Source: Lachnospiraceae bacterium (lineage in GTDB: Bacteria > Bacillota > Clostridia > Lachnospirales > Lachnospiraceae). From it: a stretch of DNA of 52,738 bases. Positions 42,524 through 50,097 of this stretch are shown in pieces; position 1 is the first letter of the stretch; every line of letters begins with the position of its first letter. The notes under the pieces were generated by a model, which worked only from the letters and a program-made list of their open reading frames with translations, had not been told where the DNA came from and searched no databases. Position numbers and translations under genes: made by a program. The stretch covers positions 1 through 52,738 of the forward strand of contig JAAWRC010000022.1 in assembly GCA_022800815.1 (NCBI GenBank), read 5' to 3'.

Positions 42524-44233
42524 ATGTTTTCCTATAACAGATTTTGGCACTTTGTATTTGCGGACGAGACGGATACCTATTTCATAGAGAGCGGGACGGG
42601 GCTTAAATTCCGCTTTTATTTGTGGTATCGGCTTTGCCAGGATGAGTTCAGGGAGATCTACTTTCTCAATGGGACGAAGCGGAATTTGAGGATTGAGTTT
42701 TTGGACCCGGCATCCTTTGGCGCTTACAACCAGAAGCCGGTCCTGGGCGTGTTCGGAAAGGCGAAGAACTATGACAGGGAAGACCGGGTCCAGCCGGTAG
42801 AAAACCTGGCAAGATACCGTGGTTGGATGGAGAAGCAGTTAAAAAGAGGGCGGCAGGCCTTTGTGATTCCCCTGGACGTTTTTGAGAGTCTCACCTCCGG
42901 GGCGGACGGGGAACGGTTCTTGGACGGGCTCATCGACCTGGCCGGGCAGAGGACGGAGAGCACCGTGATTTTGACCGCCCCCGTTCAGGGGGAGGAGACC
43001 AGAAGGCTCCTCGGCGGGCCGGCTTTTGAATATTGCGGCAGGGCGGGCAGAAGGCTCTGCCCGCAGCTGTATGACATTTTGCACGGAAGGGAGCGGACCG
43101 GCCTTTATGGAGCCCTCCACGAGGAGCTCGACGGTGCGGCGGTGTTTCTGCACGCATATGACAGAGAGCAGCTGAAAAGCCTTGTCCGGGCGGCTCAGTT
43201 CAGGCAGACGAAGGAGATCTGCGGGGAGGTGGAGCTGGAGGCGATTGCAGAGTATCTTTATTGCTGGTGCCGCTCCCGGAACCTGAGGGAGGGGTCGGCG
43301 GTTCTGCCCGCCCCCCGAAAGTCGGTCCGCCTTGCGGATCTGTATGACCGGCTCCAGAGCGAAAACGTCTGGAGAAAGCTGAGAAAAGCTGCCGCCAGCT
43401 TCCATGTCAGCAGAAAGTCGGATCGGATTGAAACCCTGTACCCGGATCTTGAGGGGCGGCTTTCCGGCTTTTACTGCGGGGAGACGGACTGTTACCGGGA
43501 GCTTGTCAGGGCTGTCGACGGCATCGATTTGGCAGGATGCCTGGAATACGGCGTTTCCCGCACGGAGCTTTCCCGGTTTGAAGAATTTAAAGAACAGATA
43601 CGCACGCCGTCCAACTGGGACATTTGCATAAAGGTGGAGGAATATGTGCTCCGGTATCTGGCGGAGCTCCGTCAGGCTTTCCTTTCGGGTCGGGCAGAGT
43701 GGGATGATCTGGAGCGGGTGGACGAAGTTCACCGGATCACCCGGATCCTGGAGGCCATAAATTTTGGCGGGCAGCATCTTTGGGAGAGTCCGGGGGCCGG
43801 GGAACCCACGGAGATACTCGCCATCTGCGAGCTGTATCAGCAGTATCTGGATATCTCCAAGACGAGATGCCGCTATGGCAGGAAGCGGAGACGGTTAAAG
43901 CGGGAATACGACGAGATGCTGGAATTGGGGGAGGAGGATCCGGAGCTTGCCGTGCGCCTGGAAAACGTCTGGAAAAGAGAACGGGTTTTTGAACATGCGG
44001 AGAGGGAGGCGAAAAAGCGGATTCTCCAATGCGAGGAGGACCTGGAAGAACAGAATTTTGGGACGATTCGGGAAGTCCTCCGGGAGTGGAGCGAGGAGAG
44101 ACCCGAGAGTCGGCAGATAATCGCCGCAGCCCCGGAGGAAAAGGATCAAATTGACGAGTCGGATCCGGTGCAGGAGAAGTATGATCTGGAGGCGGCAAGG
44201 CGGATTGCGGATCTGGTCCATTATCATGGATGA
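42524..44233 (+). CDS. Unknown 569-residue protein, possible inactive AAA-like N-terminus
   Basis: I do not recognise this family. I prefer ATG 42524 (GGAGTGAGG upstream); a GTG nine bases earlier is possible. The N-terminal 190 residues have alternating strands and helices in an order like an AAA core (REIYFLN, QAFVIPLDVF near residue 110, STVILTAPV near 148), but no Walker A (no GxxxxGK[ST]) and no catalytic Glu after the Walker-B-like strand. The rest is mainly helical, with a strongly charged segment from about residue 440 (CRYGRKRRRLKREYDEM) and a long coiled-coil-like stretch to the acidic C-terminus. It stands first behind an internal promoter and before Hsp70-like B, so it probably works with that protein. 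Confidence 0.75.
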   Translation: MFSYNRFWHFVFADETDTYFIESGTGLKFRFYLWYRLCQDEFREIYFLNGTKRNLRIEFLDPASFGAYNQKPVLGVFGKAKNYDREDRVQPVENLARYRGWMEKQLKRGRQAFVIPLDVFESLTSGADGERFLDGLIDLAGQRTESTVILTAPVQGEETRRLLGGPAFEYCGRAGRRLCPQLYDILHGRERTGLYGALHEELDGAAVFLHAYDREQLKSLVRAAQFRQTKEICGEVELEAIAEYLYCWCRSRNLREGSAVLPAPRKSVRLADLYDRLQSENVWRKLRKAAASFHVSRKSDRIETLYPDLEGRLSGFYCGETDCYRELVRAVDGIDLAGCLEYGVSRTELSRFEEFKEQIRTPSNWDICIKVEEYVLRYLAELRQAFLSGRAEWDDLERVDEVHRITRILEAINFGGQHLWESPGAGEPTEILAICELYQQYLDISKTRCRYGRKRRRLKREYDEMLELGEEDPELAVRLENVWKRERVFEHAEREAKKRILQCEEDLEEQNFGTIREVLREWSEERPESRQIIAAAPEEKDQIDESDPVQEKYDLEAARRIADLVHYHG

Positions 44234-44279
44234 AAGAACGATCAGGGGAAGGATCAATTAGGAGAAGAGGGTAAGACAG

Positions 44280-46010
44280 ATGGGACAGAAAATCGGAGTC
44301 GATTTGGGAAGTACCTATTCTTCCTTCGCCGTGTTTGACTGGGAGGGAGGCATGCCCAGGACGGTGACGGCGGTGCAGGGGAGCACGGCGGCCAGCGAGC
44401 CGTCGGTGGCGGTCATTGACATGAGCGGAAACTGGCAGTACGGCACGGCTGCGAAAAACATGGTTCCCTTGTCAAGCTTGTATCCCCGGATTCAGGTGTT
44501 CCGGGCTTTTAAGATGCTGCTTCCGGAGAATCGGAAGGAGATTTTGCAGGGCGGCGGATATTCCAGGGAGCACTCCCCGGCAGACGTGACCAGAAGATAT
44601 CTGGACCATTACCTGAGCGGGATCTTAAACCGGCTTGACAGCCCGGAGGACGGGAGGGAGATCGAGCAACTGGTGATCTGTGCGCCGGAGATCTGGGGGA
44701 AGGACGACAGAACCCAGGACGGCAGGGCGGTCTTAAGCGATATCTGCAAGGGGTTTGACTACGTGAAGTCGGTGACCGTGGTCAGCGAGCCGGCGGCGGC
44801 CAGTGCTTTTTTTGCATTCAGCTTTATGAAAAACACGGGAAAGCCCTTTGACGGCAGAATCCTGATTATCGATTATGGCGGCGGAACTTTGGACATCACG
44901 CTGACGCAGGTACATGCGGAGGGCGGCGGGAAGGAATCCCTGGCACAGATCAGGGTTCTTGATTCCACCGGCGCAGGCGAGAATCAGAGGGACGGGAAGC
45001 TGGGGGATGCGGGGATCGCCTACATCCACGCCCTCTGCCGCCTGGCCCTGGAGGAGGGCGGGGTTCTGGAGGCGGGAGAGTCACCGGCGGGCAAGGAGTT
45101 CGAGCTGATGTTTGATTTTGCGGAGCAGGGGCTAAAGCAGCCGGAAAACCTGGCGAAGATCCGCAGGCAATTAAAGAAATACGGCGATGACTTTTCTGAG
45201 TTTGCGGCTTCCTCCGAGACGGTATTCTCCGTGAATTACGGCATGACGACGGTGCCGGTCACCTACACCCTCTTAAACAGGGCCTACGAGGAGGCCATCG
45301 CTCCGGTTCTCAGGGAACAGCTGGACCTGATCCGGGTCTCCATGGACGCTCACAAGGTGGACTACATGGACGGTGATTCCGACAGCTTCAAGATCGCCCT
45401 GGTGGGCGGTTTCGGGAATTTCGCCCTGGTGGAGCGGCAGGTCAGGGAATATTTCAAATTTTCCGCCATTGACCGGAGACTCAAGGACATTGGCGCCGAG
45501 ATGAAGGAGGTGGCCGTTTCCTACGGGGCGTCCCTCATTGCGGACGGGGCGGTGAAGATCAGGAGCACGGCGGACCGGAGCCTCGGCATCTACAGCCACC
45601 GGGAGGGGAGTGCGGAGGAAATCTGCCGGTTTGCCATCCTCTACCGTCAGGATCTGGAGCCCTACCGGATCTACCCTGTCCTGAATGAAAAAGGAAGGCC
45701 CTCGGTGTTTTTGAATTCCATGGGGAGGATCGAGGAATTCGGCGTGTCCAGAGGGCTTGACGAGGACGGAAGGCCCAGGAAGCCCCATCATCTGGTGTTA
45801 AAGAAATCCGTTCGGGAGAGGCTTAGCCATCTGCCGGTGGACACCTACGTCCGGTATGGGTTTTCCATCGATCCGTCCGGAATTTATTATTTTCACGTGG
45901 AGGCGCAGAACGACGACACCGGTGAATTCGAACCCTTCGGGGAGCCGATCCCGCTGGACCGGTACAACCGGCTCTTTGAGAACATGATCGAACTGGACTG
46001 GGATTACTGA
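44280..46010 (+). CDS. Divergent Hsp70/DnaK-like ATPase B
   Basis: The product has 576 residues. Motifs: phosphate-1 VDLGSTYSSFAVFDW (from residue 7), VVSEPAAASAFF, phosphate-2 IIDYGGGTLDITL (Asp198), and adenosine motif IALVGGFGNFALV. It shares long patterns with Hsp70-like A, including FRAFKMLL against YKAFKMLL, and the region after the second motif (TLTQV). As in A, the C-terminal 180 residues (ending YNRLFENMIELDWDY) are not a recognisable DnaK substrate-binding domain. It is probably a cytoplasmic ATP-driven chaperone or remodelling factor specialised for this system. Next come a coiled-coil protein and a zinc-ribbon protein, with overlapping reading frames, in the same order as a module. 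Confidence 0.88.
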   Translation: MGQKIGVDLGSTYSSFAVFDWEGGMPRTVTAVQGSTAASEPSVAVIDMSGNWQYGTAAKNMVPLSSLYPRIQVFRAFKMLLPENRKEILQGGGYSREHSPADVTRRYLDHYLSGILNRLDSPEDGREIEQLVICAPEIWGKDDRTQDGRAVLSDICKGFDYVKSVTVVSEPAAASAFFAFSFMKNTGKPFDGRILIIDYGGGTLDITLTQVHAEGGGKESLAQIRVLDSTGAGENQRDGKLGDAGIAYIHALCRLALEEGGVLEAGESPAGKEFELMFDFAEQGLKQPENLAKIRRQLKKYGDDFSEFAASSETVFSVNYGMTTVPVTYTLLNRAYEEAIAPVLREQLDLIRVSMDAHKVDYMDGDSDSFKIALVGGFGNFALVERQVREYFKFSAIDRRLKDIGAEMKEVAVSYGASLIADGAVKIRSTADRSLGIYSHREGSAEEICRFAILYRQDLEPYRIYPVLNEKGRPSVFLNSMGRIEEFGVSRGLDEDGRPRKPHHLVLKKSVRERLSHLPVDTYVRYGFSIDPSGIYYFHVEAQNDDTGEFEPFGEPIPLDRYNRLFENMIELDWDY

Positions 46011-46058
46011 ATCGTCACTGATATTTGTAAAAGGCACGGCCTTGCGGAGGGAGAAGAG

Positions 46059-47465
46059 ATGGTTTTTCAGAACATGGAGCGTTACCTTGAGATTTTGAAA
46101 TCGAAGGAGGACATCTCTGCGGAACAGGTGTTGGGAGGCTTTCAGGAGCTCTGCAAGGACGTGACCAGGGCCGGACAGAACGTGGCCTATCATGACGTCA
46201 GGGACGTCCCGGCCTTTCTGGAGCTGTTGTTCTGGACGGGAAACCTGTATTGTCGACTGTACGAGAAAAAGAAAGAGCAGCTTTCGGGGTATGACGAGGC
46301 GGAGGACGTGGGAGAGCTGCACAGGGAGATTCAGGAGAACCAAGAGCTTTTGCGGGGGATCGGAGAGCGGGTGCAAAGCGTCAGGGGAGAGAGGGAACGG
46401 CTGGCCCGGGAGGTAAAAGAAGCCGAGGATGGCGCAAGGGAACTCTCCCTGGAGACGGAGCGGCTTAAGAGCCGGAATGCGGCGCTTAAGGCGCAGATCG
46501 AGGAGGAAGAAAGGCGGAAGCGGGAGGCCGGGGAGGAGACCCGTGCGCTTCGGGCCCAGTTCGAACAATACAAGCAGGAAGCCCTGATGGCCTTGGACGA
46601 TGCGGAGAGCCTTCGAAAGAGCAATGAGAAGTTTCGGAACGGGGAGCTTGCAAAGGCGAGGGAGGAGCTTGAGGGGGCGGAAGCGGAGAGAGCGGTCCAG
46701 GAAAAGGAATTTCAGGAGCTAAATGCGGGCAGGGCGGCGCAGACGGAAAAACTACGGGAATGGAAGGCCAGAAAGGAAGAGCTGGAAAGCCAGATTGCCT
46801 CTGGGGAATTTGGGCGGGATCAGATAAAAAAACGTCTGGAGAGGCTGGAGGCCGCATATAAGGGCCTGTCGGAAGAAAACGAGGAGCGGGCGAGGAGGGC
46901 GGAGGACCTTGCGGCCCGGTGCCTGGAGCTGGAAGGGCGGAAGGCGGAGCTGGAGAGCCAAAATCAGTCGGCGGAGGCGGAGACGGAGAATCTGCAGGAC
47001 GAGATTCGCCGGCGGGAAGAGAAAAATCGGGGTCTTCTTGCGATCCTTGAGAAAAGCCGGGGGGAGGAGAAGCGGCTCAAGGATGAGACGAAGCGCCATG
47101 AGGACGAGATCCGCTCCCTCCAAAAGAAGCTGGATGATTTGGACAGCGAGCGGGAAAACCTCCAGATGGAGCAGGAGAAGATGAACGAACGGCTGGAGGA
47201 CCTGAACAGGAGTTTTGACCCCGCCATACGCAAAGAGGTGGAGCAGAGGTTAAAAAAGACGAAGGACAAGGAGGCGTTTTTCACGAAACAGCTGGAGGGG
47301 ATACGGAAGGTGGTCGCAGTCATCGCCCCCCGCATCCAGACGGCCGGAGATTTCGGTGACATGGACAAGATCCGGCAGGCTTTGTCCGAGATTGACAAGA
47401 GCATAGACGAACTGGCAAACGGAATCAGATTGTATGAGAAAATTATAGAGGAGAGCCTGACATGA
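46059..47465 (+). CDS. Long coiled-coil protein
   Basis: The product has 468 residues; ATG 46059 follows GGAGGGAGAAGAG. After a globular N-terminal region (about 1-85; LGGFQELCKDVTRAGQNVAY) the protein is almost unbroken coiled coil from about 90 to 400, rich in Glu, Lys, Arg and Leu (for example REVKEAEDGARELSLETERL). The C-terminal 60 residues (RKVVAVIAPRIQTAGDFGDM) form a further helical bundle. No membrane helix or motor motif. It could be a spacer, tether or client of the Hsp70-like protein encoded before it. Its stop overlaps the next start (ATGA), so it is translationally coupled to the zinc-ribbon protein. Confidence 0.82.
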   Translation: MVFQNMERYLEILKSKEDISAEQVLGGFQELCKDVTRAGQNVAYHDVRDVPAFLELLFWTGNLYCRLYEKKKEQLSGYDEAEDVGELHREIQENQELLRGIGERVQSVRGERERLAREVKEAEDGARELSLETERLKSRNAALKAQIEEEERRKREAGEETRALRAQFEQYKQEALMALDDAESLRKSNEKFRNGELAKAREELEGAEAERAVQEKEFQELNAGRAAQTEKLREWKARKEELESQIASGEFGRDQIKKRLERLEAAYKGLSEENEERARRAEDLAARCLELEGRKAELESQNQSAEAETENLQDEIRRREEKNRGLLAILEKSRGEEKRLKDETKRHEDEIRSLQKKLDDLDSERENLQMEQEKMNERLEDLNRSFDPAIRKEVEQRLKKTKDKEAFFTKQLEGIRKVVAVIAPRIQTAGDFGDMDKIRQALSEIDKSIDELANGIRLYEKIIEESLT

Positions 47466-47953
47466 ATTGTTACGTGTGCGGAACAAAACTGGACGAGGGA
47501 GCGGACCGCTGTCCCTGTTGCAAGGAATACGTGGTGGATTTCATCGGTGATTCGGAAAATACGGGGCGAATCTTAAAGGAAAAAGGGGAAAGGCGGCGGG
47601 AGAAGCTTCTGTCCCAATACGGGATTGAAATCGCCGTTTACAAATGGGAGGAGGAACAGTCCCGGAAGATGCGGGTTCAGATGCCTCCTGCGGAGAGCCT
47701 GTACCGCAGCGAGGGATGGCTGGAGGAACCCTTTGCAAGGGTGCCGGGCATGGAGGAATTTGCGGTTGAGACGGCGGTTCGGAAAGCTGGAGAAGAAAAA
47801 ACGGTTGTTATGACGGTTCAGTCTTTTTCGTCACCGACCTTTTTGCATATCGGGGCCGTGATCGAGGATGGGTTTAAACTCCGGCTGGTGTTAAAAAATG
47901 ACGACGGGGAGATTCATCGCTCGGAGGCGGTTTCACTTTTGGATGTTCTATAA
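47462..47953 (+). CDS. Small zinc-ribbon protein B
   Basis: The product has 163 residues. ATG 47462 overlaps the previous stop by four bases. The N-terminal zinc ribbon is CYVCG...RCPCC (Cys3, Cys6, Cys17, Cys20). A charged helix follows (KEKGERRREKLLSQYGIEIA) and a beta-rich C-terminal domain (about 70-163). It is a paralog of the protein at 41,895. Same order, zinc ribbon then helix then beta domain, suggests both are adaptors, one per Hsp70-like protein. A type A palindrome begins five bases after the stop. Confidence 0.78.
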   Translation: MNCYVCGTKLDEGADRCPCCKEYVVDFIGDSENTGRILKEKGERRREKLLSQYGIEIAVYKWEEEQSRKMRVQMPPAESLYRSEGWLEEPFARVPGMEEFAVETAVRKAGEEKTVVMTVQSFSSPTFLHIGAVIEDGFKLRLVLKNDDGEIHRSEAVSLLDVL

Positions 47954-47957
47954 AACA

Positions 47958-48005
47958 TTTCAGTTTCCGCATTTTTATTTTCACCAAGAAATGCGGAAAC
48001 TGAAA
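47958..48005. repeat. Short dispersed palindrome, type A copy 3
   Basis: TTTCAGTTTCCGCATTT (47958-47974) is perfectly complementary to AAATGCGGAAACTGAAA (47989-48005), with a 14-base loop. GTTTCCGCATTTT and CAAGAAATGCGGAA match the left part of the 4,068 element at most positions. There is no T-tract, so it is not a standard terminator. Confidence 0.75.
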
Positions 48006-48057
48006 AGACAGAGAAGTATCGTGCGGCGGGACGTAGTCGGCTGCGGGGAGGACAAGA

Positions 48058-49344
48058 ATGGCATTAAAGAAAAAGATCAGGCGGACCCAGAATGCGATTA
48101 TAAACAAGATCCGGGGAACGAAAAAGACGGATGCGGAGAGGGAGAAGGAGATCAAGGAGCAGGTGGCGGAGCAGACCCGGAGGATGTGCGACATTAAGGG
48201 GATCCTGGAGGCGATCGACTTTTCCCTCAGCGAGCTTCCGTCGGAGGAACTGGAGAAGAAGATGTCGTCCGGACAGTCGGTGCCGGATTATGAGCTGGTC
48301 CGGAAGATGGCGGTGGCTTATCTGGACCAGGCGAGGGCCACGGAGATGGATACCTCCAGGATCGACGAGAGCATCCGCTACGCCGCCAACGCCTTTGCAG
48401 AGGGCGTCAAGTACGGGCAGCTCAACAAGGCCAGGTGGGGCATGGTCGCCATGATGCACCTGATCCAGTATGAGCGGGAGGACGTGGACGAGACGGACCG
48501 GGGGCAGTTTGCCGAGATGGCTGCCAGGAAGGAGCGGCAGGCGGAGAACTACGTGACCATGCTCAAGGAGTGCAAAAAGTTAGATAACCGGGAGAAGCGG
48601 AAGGCGAAGTTAAATTCCCTGTATCGGAAGTTTGTCGGTGAATTTGAGGCGAAACGGGCAGAGTTCAACAGACTCCGGGAGACGGAGGAGGGCGAGTACG
48701 CCATGGGAGAGCTGGAGGAGAACGCCCACCATCCCATCAACCTCTCCATGCTGGCCTCCGAGCTGGACGCCCTGCTCACGGTGATCAGCCGGAAGGATAT
48801 GGACATCCTGCTCCTTCGGGGGGAGATCCGGGAGATCAACCGCCAGATCGCCCTGATTCAGTCCACCATGGACCAGATCTATCTTGCCTTGAGCGAGGAT
48901 TCCTACGTGGAGGACCAGGATCTCCTGGCCAGGATCGAGGAGGTCAATAGAGAGCGGCAGGAGGCGGTCAGCCGGATCATCGTGGAGAGCGAGCGGATGG
49001 ACACTGCGCTGACAGAGCATCAGACGGCCATGAAGCAGATTTTGGATTCCCCCGCCAGTGCGAAGAAGACGGCTCAGAACCTGGTCTATCTGGAGCGGAA
49101 AGAGCAGGAAGAGATTGAAAAGAAAGAACGAATGGAGGCCAACCGTGCAAGGCGGAGGGCGGAGAAGGAGCGGAAGATCGAGGAGCTTAAGCGGCGTCAG
49201 CGGGAAGAGCAGGAGGAACGGGAACTGGACAGGACCCTTGACGATCTGGAGCAGGAGCTGGAAGAGGGCTTCGAGGAGGCCTACATGGAGGACGCCCTGG
49301 AGGAAGTGGAAGCCGAAAATTACCAGTACAATGAGGATTATTGA
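48058..49344 (+). CDS. Charged helical protein 1, candidate AAA substrate (ESCRT-III-like layout?)
   Basis: The product has 428 residues and starts at ATG 48058 after GGGGAGGACAAGA. The first 25 residues are strongly basic (MALKKKIRRTQNAIINKIRG); then helices throughout, with low Pro and Gly content. The middle has a hydrophobic helical core (SELDALLTVISRKDMDILLL, then REINRQIALIQSTMDQIYLA). The C-terminal 100 residues switch from basic coiled coil (EMEANRARRRAEKE-like) to a very acidic end (EELEEGFEEAYMEDALEEVE). A basic N-terminus, helical core and acidic C-terminal helix is the layout of ESCRT-III subunits, but I see no diagnostic motif, and the length is nearly double. It is encoded immediately upstream of a second basic helical protein and of a Vps4-like AAA. 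Confidence 0.7.
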   Translation: MALKKKIRRTQNAIINKIRGTKKTDAEREKEIKEQVAEQTRRMCDIKGILEAIDFSLSELPSEELEKKMSSGQSVPDYELVRKMAVAYLDQARATEMDTSRIDESIRYAANAFAEGVKYGQLNKARWGMVAMMHLIQYEREDVDETDRGQFAEMAARKERQAENYVTMLKECKKLDNREKRKAKLNSLYRKFVGEFEAKRAEFNRLRETEEGEYAMGELEENAHHPINLSMLASELDALLTVISRKDMDILLLRGEIREINRQIALIQSTMDQIYLALSEDSYVEDQDLLARIEEVNRERQEAVSRIIVESERMDTALTEHQTAMKQILDSPASAKKTAQNLVYLERKEQEEIEKKERMEANRARRRAEKERKIEELKRRQREEQEERELDRTLDDLEQELEEGFEEAYMEDALEEVEAENYQYNEDY

Positions 49345-49361
49345 TAAGGAAGGGAGACCCC

Positions 49362-50060
49362 ATGGCGCTTGGCGGTATGTTTGACAAAGGGAAACGGGAA
49401 GAGAGAGTGTTAAAGAAAGAGCGGAAAAAGAAGAATAAGCTATGGCAGGAGAAGCTTTGCCGGGAACTTAGCTATGCGGACTGCGCTGCGACCCTGGAAC
49501 GGTGTAAGCTGGAACTGGACACGGTCATCAAGCTGGAGCGGATGCGTTACAACGAGCGGGTGGACAAGGGGCTGGATCCCAAAAATCAGAGGGAGCGGAT
49601 CGCCAATGCGGCCAAGGGCCGGAGGATCGTGGACCAGGCCATGGTGGAGCTGGAGGACAACCGCAATACGGAGGATTTAAATACCAGCATCAACCTGGTG
49701 TGCCTGGCGGTCAGACAGTTGGACCGGGTGTCGGATTCCACGCCGTCGGTGAGCAGGCGTTTTTACGGCTATGCCAAGGGCCTGTTCCGTTCCGAGCAGG
49801 ATTACCTTGCGGAGCTCAACAAGCTGGAGATGCCGCCGGAGGTGGACAATCTGGTGAGCGGCAGCTTTGTGGACGACCTGGTGGCGGGAGGAAGCTATGA
49901 CGCCTGCCTGAAGAAGCAGCTTCGGGGAAACAAGGAGGCCAGAAGCCAGACGGCGGCGCAGTACGGGGCCATGCTGGACGAGCTTCCGGCGGGCGGCACG
50001 GAGTACGGCGCCGGGGCAAAAAGCGACATAAGGGCGGCGAGGAAGATGACCGATCTGTAG
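49362..50060 (+). CDS. Charged helical protein 2, candidate AAA substrate (ESCRT-III-like size and layout?)
   Basis: The product has 232 residues. ATG 49362 follows AAGGGAGA with good spacing; a TTG at 49341 overlaps the previous stop. The N-terminus is short, glycine-containing and then very basic (FDKGKREERVLKKERKKKNK), followed by a chain of helices (about 30-170; LERCKLELDTVIKLERMRYN, then RIVDQAMVELEDNRNTEDLN). The last 50 residues are Ala/Gly-rich and end RAARKMTDL. This size and the basic helical N-terminal half recall CHMP/Snf7-type ESCRT-III subunits, or the PspA/Vipp1 branch. There is no sequence motif I can claim. It lies 17 bases after the preceding gene and 37 before the AAA gene. 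Confidence 0.7.
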   Translation: MALGGMFDKGKREERVLKKERKKKNKLWQEKLCRELSYADCAATLERCKLELDTVIKLERMRYNERVDKGLDPKNQRERIANAAKGRRIVDQAMVELEDNRNTEDLNTSINLVCLAVRQLDRVSDSTPSVSRRFYGYAKGLFRSEQDYLAELNKLEMPPEVDNLVSGSFVDDLVAGGSYDACLKKQLRGNKEARSQTAAQYGAMLDELPAGGTEYGAGAKSDIRAARKMTDL

Positions 50061-50097
50061 GGCGGCGCCCCGCAGAGCTTGGGAAGGAGAACAGGAT

